DNA from: an uncultured Rikenellaceae bacterium
GTDB taxonomy: Bacteria > Bacteroidota > Bacteroidia > Bacteroidales > Rikenellaceae
Assembly: GCA_910588925.1 (NCBI GenBank)
Contig: CAJURV010000094.1
Span: 1-6,104, forward strand
Reading direction: 5' to 3'
DNA: 6,104 bases
A model generated the notes under the pieces. The model searched no databases. It was not told the DNA's origin and saw only the letters and a list, made by a program, of their open reading frames with translations. The translations under genes and the position numbers were made by a program. Positions 1-5,884 of the stretch are shown in pieces; positions within the stretch are counted from its first letter, which is position 1; each line of letters begins with the position of its first letter.

Positions 1-23
1 AGATATTCTTTGAGTTATTATCA

Positions 24-31
24 TAATTTTG
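24..31 (+). promoter_or_regulatory. Candidate distal promoter (-7 element) for the rplM operon
   Basis: TAATTTTG matches the Bacteroidota -7 consensus TAnnTTTG exactly. The matching -33 element would fall at about position 1 or outside the window, so it cannot be judged; a TTTG at 9-12 is too close to serve. If used, transcription would start at about 37-40 and leave a leader of roughly 125 nt before rplM. It is a single short motif in AT-rich sequence, so chance is a real possibility. Confidence 0.35.
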
Positions 32-74
32 CACTTGCTTGTTGAGTCTGCATTGTGCTATTTTTTGAGAAAAG

Positions 75-106
75 TTTTAAAAACAGGAAAAAAGTTATTA
101 CCTTTG
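75..106 (+). promoter_or_regulatory. Candidate proximal promoter for the rplM-rpsI-rpsB-tsf operon
   Basis: TACCTTTG at 99-106 matches the Bacteroidota -7 consensus TAnnTTTG. A T-run at 75-78 (TTTT instead of the consensus TTTG) lies 20 nt upstream, where a -33 element is expected. The predicted transcription start is near 112-114, giving a leader of about 50 nt. The only structure I see in that leader is a weak 4-bp hairpin, CCCA/TGGG, at 111-124. The position just ahead of a ribosomal protein operon supports the call. Confidence 0.6.
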
Positions 107-163
107 CAAACCCAATAATATGGGATAATCGGATCGAAGTATTAACTAAAAACGTAGAAAACA

Positions 164-619
164 GTGGATTCATTAAGCTACAAAACGGTCTCTCTGAACA
201 GCTCTACCGCAACGCGCGAGTGGTTCGTGATAGACGCGGAGGGAGTGGTTTTGGGTCGTCTGGCTTCGCAGGTCGCTAAGATCTTGCGCGGTAAGAACAA
301 GCCCGGCTACACTCCTCATGTCGACTGCGGTGATTCAGTTGTGATCATCAATGCCGACAAAGTAAAACTCACAGGCAAGAAATTGACCGACAAGGTCTAT
401 GTGCGTCACACGGGTTATCCGGGCGGTCAGCGTTTCGCTACCCCTGCCGAGATGCTCAAGCGTAAACCCGCTTTCGTGATCACCAATGCGGTGAAAGGCA
501 TGTTGCCTAAGAACCGTCTGGGTGCGGACATACTCCGTAACCTCAAGGTTTATGCGGGTGCGGAACATCCCCATGCGGCACAGTCTCCCAAAGAACTTAA
601 CGTAAACCAGATCAAGTAA
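164..619 (+). CDS. rplM: 50S ribosomal protein L13 (uL13)
   Basis: Large-subunit ribosomal protein that binds 23S rRNA and acts early in 50S assembly. The 151-residue product is full length for the Bacteroidota form. Family landmarks are all present: GRLASQVAKILRGK (31-44), PHVDCGDSVVIINADKVKLTGKK (51-73), the HTGYPGGQ loop (82-89), GMLPKNRLG (112-120) and the C-terminal AGAEHPHAAQ (131-140). The start is GTG at 164: the same frame has a TAG at 155-157, no ATG lies nearby, and the N-terminus MDSLSYKT is the expected one for Bacteroidota L13, so a non-ATG start is well supported. No Shine-Dalgarno is visible; the upstream sequence is A-rich, as is usual in this phylum. It is the first gene of the operon, and rpsI follows after 5 nt. 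Confidence 0.97.
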   Translation: MDSLSYKTVSLNSSTATREWFVIDAEGVVLGRLASQVAKILRGKNKPGYTPHVDCGDSVVIINADKVKLTGKKLTDKVYVRHTGYPGGQRFATPAEMLKRKPAFVITNAVKGMLPKNRLGADILRNLKVYAGAEHPHAAQSPKELNVNQIK

Positions 620-624
620 TCATT

Positions 625-1011
625 ATGGAAGTTGTAAATACGATAGGACGTAGAAAATCAGCCGTAGCCCGCGTTTACGTCAAGAGCGGCAACGGTACAA
701 TTACCATCAATTCACGACCCATAGAGAACTATTTCCCCATGGAAATATTCCAGTTCGTGGTAAAACAGCCCCTCATCGTGACTGAAAATGCCGAGAAATT
801 CGACATCAAGATCAATCTCGACGGCGGTGGTATCAAAGGTCAGGCCGAGGCCGCACGTCTCGGTATAGCGCGCGCATTGTGCGAGATAGACGCCGAGTTG
901 CGTCCCGTGCTTAAGAAGAACGGGTTCCTCACTCGCGACCCACGCAGCGTGGAACGTAAGAAACCCGGTCAGCCCGGCGCACGTGCCAAATTCCAGTTCA
1001 GCAAACGTTAA
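625..1011 (+). CDS. rpsI: 30S ribosomal protein S9 (uS9)
   Basis: Small-subunit ribosomal protein of the 30S head; in this family the basic C-terminal tail reaches the P-site tRNA anticodon stem-loop. The 128-residue product has the family signature throughout: GRRKSAVARV (8-17), GGGIKGQAEAARLGIARAL (67-85), LTRDPRSVERKKPGQPGARAKFQFSKR (102-128) with the diagnostic SKR end. The ATG is 5 nt after the rplM stop, so the pair is almost certainly co-transcribed and probably translationally coupled. The coding strand favours C-ending codons (ATC, CTC, GTC, AAC), as in the other ribosomal genes here. The stop is followed directly by the structured rpsI-rpsB spacer. Confidence 0.97.
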   Translation: MEVVNTIGRRKSAVARVYVKSGNGTITINSRPIENYFPMEIFQFVVKQPLIVTENAEKFDIKINLDGGGIKGQAEAARLGIARALCEIDAELRPVLKKNGFLTRDPRSVERKKPGQPGARAKFQFSKR

Positions 1012-1014
1012 TCG

Positions 1015-1231
1015 TTGCGACTGTATAACGCAAGTAAAAATTTTTATCTCGTCCTATACAGCGTCTGTACGGAGCGCGAAGGCTGTGAAGCCCGCCCCCT
1101 GCACAGCGGCCATAGCGAGCATTGCAGGGATAATCGATACGGACACCAAGCGGTTTACCGCATCGATCGCTCTCAGACGAAAAACCTGTCGGACCGTCTC
1201 TTAAGGTAATTGTAACGCTACCGAACAGGTT
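1015..1231 (+). ncRNA. Candidate structured leader RNA upstream of rpsB-tsf
   Basis: This 252-nt spacer holds successive complementary segments. TTGCG 1015-1019 pairs CGCAA 1029-1033, and its loop segment CTGTATA (1021-1027) matches TATACAG 1055-1061 exactly. GCG 1076-1078 pairs CGC 1093-1095 around GGCT-GTGA-AGCC (1081-1092), a GNRA-capped hairpin. CCCTGCA 1097-1103 pairs TGCAGGG 1123-1129. ATCGAT 1133-1138 pairs ATCGAT 1162-1167 around GCGGT-TT-ACCGC (1150-1161). AGACG 1175-1179 pairs CGTCT 1195-1199, and its loop AACCTGTCGG (1183-1192) pairs CCGAACAGGTT (1221-1231) with one bulged A. The overlapping arrangements at both ends could be pseudoknots or alternative folds. There is no TAnnTTTG promoter and no T-run terminator inside. 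By analogy with other autoregulated S2 operons I infer cis-control of rpsB-tsf. The pairings are seen; the function is inference. Confidence 0.55.
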
Positions 1232-1263
1232 GATGTAAAAGAGAAAAATAAAAAAACAGAAAA

Positions 1264-2082
1264 ATGGCTAATACAGATTTCAATCAGCTTTTGGAAGCAG
1301 GTGTCCACTTCGGTCACCTCAAAAGAAAATGGAACCCTAAGATGGCTCCCTACATCTTCATGGAGAAGAACGGGATCCACATCATAGACCTCCACAAAAC
1401 CGCCGTTAAACTCGACGAAGCGGCTGCCGCTCTCAAACAGATCGCCAAGTCGGGTCGTCGCATTCTCTTCGTGGCTACCAAGAAACAGGCCAAAGAGATA
1501 GTTGCCGAAAAGGTTCAGGGTATAGGTATGCCTTTCGTTACCGAACGCTGGCCGGGTGGTATGCTTACCAACTTCCCCACTATACGTAAGGCTGTCAAGA
1601 AAATGGCTACCATCGATAAGATGACTGCCGACGGCACTTTCGACAACTTCTCTAAGCGTGAAAAGCTCCAGGTGAGCCGTCAGCGTGCCAAACTCGAAAA
1701 GAACCTCGGTTCTATCGCCGACCTTACCCGTCTTCCCGCCGCTCTTTTCGTCGTGGACGTGCAGAAAGAGGCCAATGCGGTAAAAGAGGCCAAGAGACTC
1801 AATATCCCCGTCTTTGCAATGGTTGATACATGTTGTGATCCGACTCCCATCGACTACGTTATTCCTGCAAACGACGACGCCTCTAAATCCGTGGCTTTAG
1901 TGCTCGACGTGGTGACCGCCGCTATCAACGAAGGTCTAAACGAACGCAAGGTAGAGAAAGAAAAAGAGGGTGAAGCGGCTCCTAAGAAAGAGACCAAGGG
2001 TACCCGTCCCAGAAAAGGTGCCGTTAAGGAGGAACAGGCCGAAGAGGCTCCCGAAGCGGTAGCTGAAACGACCGAAGCGTAA
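1264..2082 (+). CDS. rpsB: 30S ribosomal protein S2 (uS2)
   Basis: Small-subunit protein added late in 30S assembly, located between head and body, near the S1 site in bacteria that have S1. The 272-residue product carries the family motifs GVHFGH (13-18), WNPKM (23-27), RWPGGMLTNF (95-104) and DPTPIDYVIPANDDASKSV (192-210). Residues about 228-272 form a low-complexity Glu/Lys/Ala-rich tail (EKEKEGEAAPKKE onward) beyond the globular core, a common C-terminal extension in this phylum and probably disordered. The start ATG is preceded by a purely A-rich stretch without Shine-Dalgarno. Residues 190-191 are Cys-Cys where many S2 proteins have Asn or Ser. The 252-nt structured spacer upstream is the likely site of regulation. 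tsf follows after 27 nt. Confidence 0.97.
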   Translation: MANTDFNQLLEAGVHFGHLKRKWNPKMAPYIFMEKNGIHIIDLHKTAVKLDEAAAALKQIAKSGRRILFVATKKQAKEIVAEKVQGIGMPFVTERWPGGMLTNFPTIRKAVKKMATIDKMTADGTFDNFSKREKLQVSRQRAKLEKNLGSIADLTRLPAALFVVDVQKEANAVKEAKRLNIPVFAMVDTCCDPTPIDYVIPANDDASKSVALVLDVVTAAINEGLNERKVEKEKEGEAAPKKETKGTRPRKGAVKEEQAEEAPEAVAETTEA

Positions 2083-2109
2083 TTTATTTAAAAAGAAAGG
2101 TTTTCAATC

Positions 2110-2928
2110 ATGGAAATAAAAGCAGCAGACGTAGCAAAACTGCGTAAGATGACCGGTGCCGGTATGATGGACTGCAAAAAAGCGCTCACAGAAGCCGAAG
2201 GCGATTTCGACCGCGCTCAGGAGATCATCCGCGAAAAAGGTAAGCTCATCGCAAGCAAACGTGCGGACCGCGAAGCATCGGAAGGTGTGGTTGTGGCCAA
2301 AACCGTAGGCAGCAAGGCTTACATGCTCTGCTTGGCTTGCGAAACCGACTTCGTGGCTAAGAATGAAGCATTCGTCGCTACGGCTAATGAGATTCTCGAT
2401 ATAGCTATTAAAAACGATGCGGCCGACATAGACGCTCTCATGGCCGTTAAGGTGGGTGACCACACCGTTGCTGAGTTCGTTACCGATAAGTCGGGTCAGA
2501 CCGGCGAAAAGGTGGAGATCGCTTACTACGCTCGTATAGAGGCATCTTACATATCTACATACGTACACTTCAACGGCAAGCTCGGTACGCTTATCGGCTT
2601 CAACGCAGAAGTAGGCGAAGAGGTGGGTAAGAACGTCGCAATGCAGGCGGCTACCATGGCTCCCATTGCTATAAGCAAAGACGATTGCCCTGCCGATATC
2701 GTTGAAAAGGAACGTCAGATAGGTCGCGAACAGGCTCGCCTCGACGGCAAACCCGAAGCCATGCTCGATAAGATCGCCGAAGGTAAGCTCAACAAGTTCT
2801 TCGCCGAAAGCACGCTTCTCGGTCAGGCGCTTATCGACGATAACAAGATCACTGTCGACGCCTATATCAAGAAAGCGAATCCCTCGGCTACAGTAGTGGC
2901 TTACAAGAGATTCTCTCTCAACGACTAA
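2110..2928 (+). CDS. tsf: Translation elongation factor Ts (EF-Ts)
   Basis: Guanine nucleotide exchange factor that releases GDP from EF-Tu so it can reload with GTP and aminoacyl-tRNA. The 272-residue product has the N-terminal UBA-like domain (about 1-50, with LRKMTGAGMMDCKKAL at 11-26) and the EF-Tu-contacting TDFVAKNEAF motif (79-88) that opens the core. The end of the core contains VEKERQIGREQARLDGKPE, which leads into a coiled-coil/C-terminal module ending KRFSLND. The length fits the standard two-subdomain bacterial EF-Ts. It lies 27 nt after rpsB in the conserved rpsB-tsf pairing and is the last gene of the operon, with a strong terminator 23 nt downstream. The leader is A/T-rich with no convincing Shine-Dalgarno beyond a loose AAAGG at 2096-2100. 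Confidence 0.97.
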   Translation: MEIKAADVAKLRKMTGAGMMDCKKALTEAEGDFDRAQEIIREKGKLIASKRADREASEGVVVAKTVGSKAYMLCLACETDFVAKNEAFVATANEILDIAIKNDAADIDALMAVKVGDHTVAEFVTDKSGQTGEKVEIAYYARIEASYISTYVHFNGKLGTLIGFNAEVGEEVGKNVAMQAATMAPIAISKDDCPADIVEKERQIGREQARLDGKPEAMLDKIAEGKLNKFFAESTLLGQALIDDNKITVDAYIKKANPSATVVAYKRFSLND

Positions 2929-2951
2929 TAAAAAGGTCGTAATATACGTGG

Positions 2952-2980
2952 AAGCACCGGTTCAGGCCGGTGCTTTTTTT
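2952..2980 (+). terminator. Rho-independent terminator of the ribosomal operon
   Basis: AAGCACCGG (2952-2960) and CCGGTGCTT (2967-2975) form a perfect 9-bp stem with a six-base loop TTCAGG. The stem runs into seven Ts (2974-2980), followed by one G and five more Ts. It lies 23 nt after the tsf stop and separates the translation operon from the next gene. Confidence 0.95.
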
Positions 2981-2982
2981 GT

Positions 2983-3019
2983 TTTTGGGGAGAACGAGAA
3001 TCTTTTTGTCGTATATTTG
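2983..3019 (+). promoter_or_regulatory. Promoter of the kinase/WG-repeat gene
   Basis: TATATTTG at 3012-3019 is an exact TAnnTTTG match. TTTTG at 2983-2987 is the nearest -33-like element, 24 nt away, which is longer than the usual spacing of about 20 nt. The -7 element ends only 5 nt before the ATG at 3025, so the predicted transcription start falls at or within a couple of bases of the start codon. Confidence 0.65.
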
Positions 3020-3024
3020 TAATC

Positions 3025-4386
3025 ATGCGTGTATATCCCAACATATTGAACTATGTGGAGGCGCTTAAAGGGCGCATAGTATGCGACGAGATAGGGGAAC
3101 CTGTCTATTTTTCCGGTAACAGGTCTGTCGTTTTTAAGGTAGAGTGTGACGGTAAGATTCGTGCGATGAAGTGCTATACGCTCGACGATCCGTTGCGCAG
3201 GGAGCGTTATGCGGAGCTTTCGGAGGCTCTTGTCGCGGTGCCGTCGGGGGTGTTCGTGGGGTATGATTATCTCGAAGACTATATAGTTTGTGCGGATCAG
3301 AATGGCGATGTCGGTAGTTTCGATTGCGTGATGATGGAGTGGGTAGAGGGGCGTTCGCTCACTTCGGCTCTATCCGAGGCGGTCTATTTCAATCGCAGGG
3401 AGGTGATTGCGGGATTGGCGTTGCGGTTTTTGCGGTTAGCTTCTGAGTTGTTGCGTTCTCCTTACGTGCATTGCGATATCAAGCCGGATAACATAATGGT
3501 GCGTGACGACGGCGCTATGACTGTAGTCGATCTCGATCCGGTGCGGTTGAGGGGCGATAAGAGGCCGCGCACCGAGACAGGAACGCCGGGGTTTCGCCAT
3601 CCGTGTGTTACCGGTCTTAAACGAGCCGACCATTGCGATGATTATCCTATAGTCGTGGTTGCCGCTACGCTTTTCGCTTTGGCCGAGGAGCCGGGATTGT
3701 GGGGCGGCGATGCCGACAGGGTCGTGTTCGATCCGGACGAGTGCGCCATCGGTTACTCCCGAAGGGTGGCGGATTTTGCCATAAGGTGGCGTGACAGGCC
3801 TTATCTTCTGGGGTTGCTGGATATGCTTCTGTCGGAGGGTGCGGCGGTCTACGGGGTTGTCGGGGCGGTGGAGCGTGCGATTGTGTGTATCGCCGGTGCG
3901 GGTGCTCTCGGGCGGAGTGTCGATCCGGCGGAGCTGTTCGACGATGCGGTGGATTGCGGCGACGGCATAACGCTCGTTTCGCTTGTCGGTCAGTGGGGTT
4001 ATCTTACCAGTGACGGCGTGGAGCGGTTCTATCCGGTGGCGTTGCCATTCAGCGATGGTATGGCCGTTGTGTCGGAGGGCGACGGGAGATGGTGTGCGAT
4101 GGATAGGGAGCGGAATATATTGTTCGGGTTGAAGTGCGAGGAGTTGTGTTCCTACTCGGAGGGGCTGGCTCCAGTCAGGATAGGCGGCAAGTGGGGATAT
4201 GCGGATAGTGCTGGCGTGGTGACGATTGAGCCTGTCTACGACTATTGCGGCGCATTTTCGAATGGATGTGCCGTAGTGCGCAACGGAGCCTGTTACGGAG
4301 TGATAGATAGCGACGGGGTGTTGTTGCGTCCTATGTCGGAGGGGGTGATCGTTCGTGGCGAGAATGGCGAGATTGTCGCTTTGTGA
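3025..4386 (+). CDS. Ser/Thr kinase-like protein with C-terminal WG repeats
   Basis: A 453-residue protein with no signal peptide or membrane segment, so probably cytoplasmic. Residues about 25-275 look like a protein kinase domain: a loose Gly-loop FSGNRSVVFKV (29-39), the beta-3 lysine in AMKCY (K49), a hinge MMEWVEGRSL (103-112), catalytic loop HCDIKPDNIMV (149-159, D151, K153, N156), a metal-binding Asp in VVDLDP (D169, DLD in place of DFG) and an activation-segment remnant GTPGFRHP (186-193). All catalytic positions are kept, so activity is plausible. Residues about 318-435 hold WG repeats: GQWGYLTSDG (322-331), degenerate GRWCAMDRE (354-362), GKWGYADSAGVVTIEPVY (388-405) and CYGVIDSDG (423-431). 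WG repeats are beta-rich and probably bind a partner. The substrate is unknown. The gene is monocistronic, with G-rich codon use (GCG, GTG, TCG, AGG) unlike its neighbours. The start is supported by the promoter position. Confidence 0.85.
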   Translation: MRVYPNILNYVEALKGRIVCDEIGEPVYFSGNRSVVFKVECDGKIRAMKCYTLDDPLRRERYAELSEALVAVPSGVFVGYDYLEDYIVCADQNGDVGSFDCVMMEWVEGRSLTSALSEAVYFNRREVIAGLALRFLRLASELLRSPYVHCDIKPDNIMVRDDGAMTVVDLDPVRLRGDKRPRTETGTPGFRHPCVTGLKRADHCDDYPIVVVAATLFALAEEPGLWGGDADRVVFDPDECAIGYSRRVADFAIRWRDRPYLLGLLDMLLSEGAAVYGVVGAVERAIVCIAGAGALGRSVDPAELFDDAVDCGDGITLVSLVGQWGYLTSDGVERFYPVALPFSDGMAVVSEGDGRWCAMDRERNILFGLKCEELCSYSEGLAPVRIGGKWGYADSAGVVTIEPVYDYCGAFSNGCAVVRNGACYGVIDSDGVLLRPMSEGVIVRGENGEIVAL

Positions 4387-4415
4387 GATAGTTTCACGAT
4401 AAATGGTTATATTTG
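4380..4415 (+). promoter_or_regulatory. Promoter of the DUF3078 gene
   Basis: TATATTTG at 4408-4415 matches the Bacteroidota -7 consensus exactly. The closest TTTG (4380-4383) overlaps the last codons of the kinase gene and lies 24 nt upstream, the same long spacing as in the kinase promoter. The predicted start is near 4421-4423, giving a leader of about 80 nt ahead of the ATG at 4504. Confidence 0.6.
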
Positions 4416-4431
4416 CAGGGGATAAAGTTCG

Positions 4432-4451
4432 CCGATACGGGTTAGTATCGG
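4432..4451 (+). promoter_or_regulatory. Leader hairpin upstream of the DUF3078 gene (or weak terminator of the kinase gene)
   Basis: CCGATAC (4432-4438) and GTATCGG (4445-4451) make a perfect 7-bp stem with loop GGGTTA. Only TTTGTG follows, a poor U-tract for an intrinsic terminator. The hairpin sits downstream of the predicted transcription start of the next gene, so it would be in that gene's 5' leader. It could protect the mRNA, act as a binding site, or end read-through from the kinase gene. I cannot separate these from the sequence. Confidence 0.5.
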
Positions 4452-4503
4452 TTTGTGTCAGGCGCTTCGTTGCAGTGTGGGGCGCGTTATAATACTCAGG
4501 CAG

Positions 4504-5553
4504 ATGAGATTGTTTTACGTGTTGTTAATGACGGCGATGTTCGTCGGGTGGGGATCCTCAATATACGGTCAATACTCTATACCAGATCAGACCAAAGCGC
4601 AGGTGAAGCTCGCTCCGCAACAGTCGCAAAAGGTGGAGAAGACACCTTTCGAGATAGTCAACGACGCCTTGTTGCGCGATCGTAGACGTCAGTGGCGCAA
4701 GGAACATAACTATCTAGAAATCAAGAACAGCATACAGTTCACCCAGTTCGCCTACAACCAGAACTGGGCCAGCGGCGGCGATAACACCTTCAACGGTCGC
4801 ATAACCTCATATCTCAAACATTCGTACACCAACAAGAAGCTCAATATCAACACCGAATGGGACGCTGCTTACGGTTTGAGCAATAAAGACAAGAAGCCGT
4901 GGAAGACGGAGGACCAGTTCAAGATAAACACATCTTTCAACTACCAGATTATAGGTAAGTTGTATTACAACTTCAACGTCGATTTCCGGTCGCAGTTCGC
5001 CAACGGTTTCAATTCGGTGGACGACATGACGTTGGTATCTCAGTTCTTGTCGCCGGCTACGCTCAATTTGGCGATAGGTCTCAACTACAAGTTCGACGAT
5101 AAACGTAACATCGTATTCTCGCCTCTGTCGGGTAATATGTTGTTCGTTAAAAACAAATATCTCTCCGAGCAGGGGGCCTTCGGCGTGGAAAAGGGCAAGA
5201 AGTTCAAACCCAACGTGGGTATGCTGTTGCGTGTGCAGTGGACCCAGTCCGTACTGAAAGACAAACAGACGGGTAAGGATATAATCACATACAGGGCCGA
5301 CGGTCAGGGGTTCTACGACTATAAGAACGTCCCTACGCTCGACTTGCAGCAGTGGATCGATATATCGGTGCTCAAATATCTGTCGCTCAATTTTAATTGC
5401 CGTCTTATATTCGATGACCAGATATCCCGTATCAAAGAACCTGCTACGGCTACTACACCGGCAGTCATGAGAAGCGGTTTCTGGCAGTTCAGCGAGGTGC
5501 TGGGCATAGGGGTCTCGTATAAATTCGCCAATAAGGTGATAAAGAAAGATTGA
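4504..5553 (+). CDS. DUF3078 family outer-membrane beta-barrel protein
   Basis: A 349-residue exported protein of the Bacteroidota-specific DUF3078 family, whose function is unknown. The ATG at 4504 is chosen because it opens directly on a signal peptide: MRLFYVLLMTAMFVGWGSSIYG (1-22), with cleavage likely before QY. An upstream TTG-started extension would bury this signal. A polar linker (24-50) and a charged stretch RDRRRQWRKEHN (58-69) precede the barrel. Family hallmarks are NQNWASGGDNTFNG (85-98), FRSQFANGF (161-169), FLSPATLNLAIGLNY (181-195) and VFSPLSGNMLFVKN (204-217). Alternating polar/aromatic strands run to the C-terminus (FWQFSEVLGIGVSYKF, 326-341), consistent with an outer-membrane barrel. 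The codons are rich in AAC, TTC and CTC, hinting at good expression. It has its own promoter and terminator, so no operon partner is indicated. Confidence 0.85.
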   Translation: MRLFYVLLMTAMFVGWGSSIYGQYSIPDQTKAQVKLAPQQSQKVEKTPFEIVNDALLRDRRRQWRKEHNYLEIKNSIQFTQFAYNQNWASGGDNTFNGRITSYLKHSYTNKKLNINTEWDAAYGLSNKDKKPWKTEDQFKINTSFNYQIIGKLYYNFNVDFRSQFANGFNSVDDMTLVSQFLSPATLNLAIGLNYKFDDKRNIVFSPLSGNMLFVKNKYLSEQGAFGVEKGKKFKPNVGMLLRVQWTQSVLKDKQTGKDIITYRADGQGFYDYKNVPTLDLQQWIDISVLKYLSLNFNCRLIFDDQISRIKEPATATTPAVMRSGFWQFSEVLGIGVSYKFANKVIKKD

Positions 5554-5580
5554 TTTTTATAAATGTAGGCAGATAATAGG

Positions 5581-5608
5581 AAAGTCGCTGTGTTAACGGC
5601 GACTTTTT
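5581..5608 (+). terminator. Rho-independent terminator of the DUF3078 gene
   Basis: AAAGTCGC (5581-5588) pairs perfectly with GCGACTTT (5599-5606) around a ten-base loop, ending in a run of five Ts (5604-5608). It lies 27 nt after the stop codon. The flanking As on the left arm would also give a U-run on the opposite strand, so it may work in both directions. Confidence 0.85.
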
Positions 5609-5824
5609 GTGTTTGTCGGTATTGTAGGTTCAGTCTGGTTTTATGGCAGTTTCATGAGTAGCCTTGCACTTATTCAAAATACAAATAATCGGATGCCATT
5701 CCGCTTGCGAGGCGGGAAGATACTATAAAACGTAATAGAGGTATGCGCATTAGCTAAAACCCGCTCTTGCGGGGCGATAGACCCGCTCCGCGAGAGCAAC
5801 ACGTACTTAACCGAACCTGTTCCC

Positions 5825-5841
5825 GCGGCACGTGGTGCCGC
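5825..5841. repeat. Perfect 7-bp inverted repeat with 3-nt loop
   Basis: GCGGCAC and GTGCCGC flank the loop GTG. It is the most stable single hairpin in the gene-free tract. No T-run follows on either strand, so it is not an intrinsic terminator. The symmetric core CGGCAC/GTGCCG could also be a dimeric DNA-binding site, but no adjacent gene is visible to support that. Confidence 0.6.
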
Positions 5842-5884
5842 TCCCAAAACAACAACAAGTAATTAACCGGACAGAGGTTGGAAA

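Noticed and set aside
983..1209. Short open frames across the rpsI-rpsB spacer (73 and 64 residues)
   Set aside because: They overlap the end of rpsI or begin 3 nt after it, have no recognisable domain, and have Cys/Arg-rich compositions. The base-pairing pattern explains the sequence better.
1012..1263. Separate promoter for rpsB-tsf inside the spacer
   Set aside because: No TAnnTTTG match is present. The operon is most simply read through from upstream, although a divergent promoter cannot be excluded.
2104..2568. 154-residue antisense frame over tsf
   Set aside because: It is a shadow of the tsf reading frame on the opposite strand, with no domain and no promoter.
4470..4493. TTGCAG ... 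TATAAT, a sigma-70-like pair upstream of the DUF3078 gene
   Set aside because: The spacer is only 12 nt, and the Bacteroidota primary sigma factor uses TAnnTTTG rather than TATAAT. A perfect TAnnTTTG lies just upstream.
4453..4503. TTG-started N-terminal extension of the DUF3078 protein
   Set aside because: It would place 17 non-hydrophobic residues ahead of a clear signal peptide; ATG at 4504 gives a normal exported protein.
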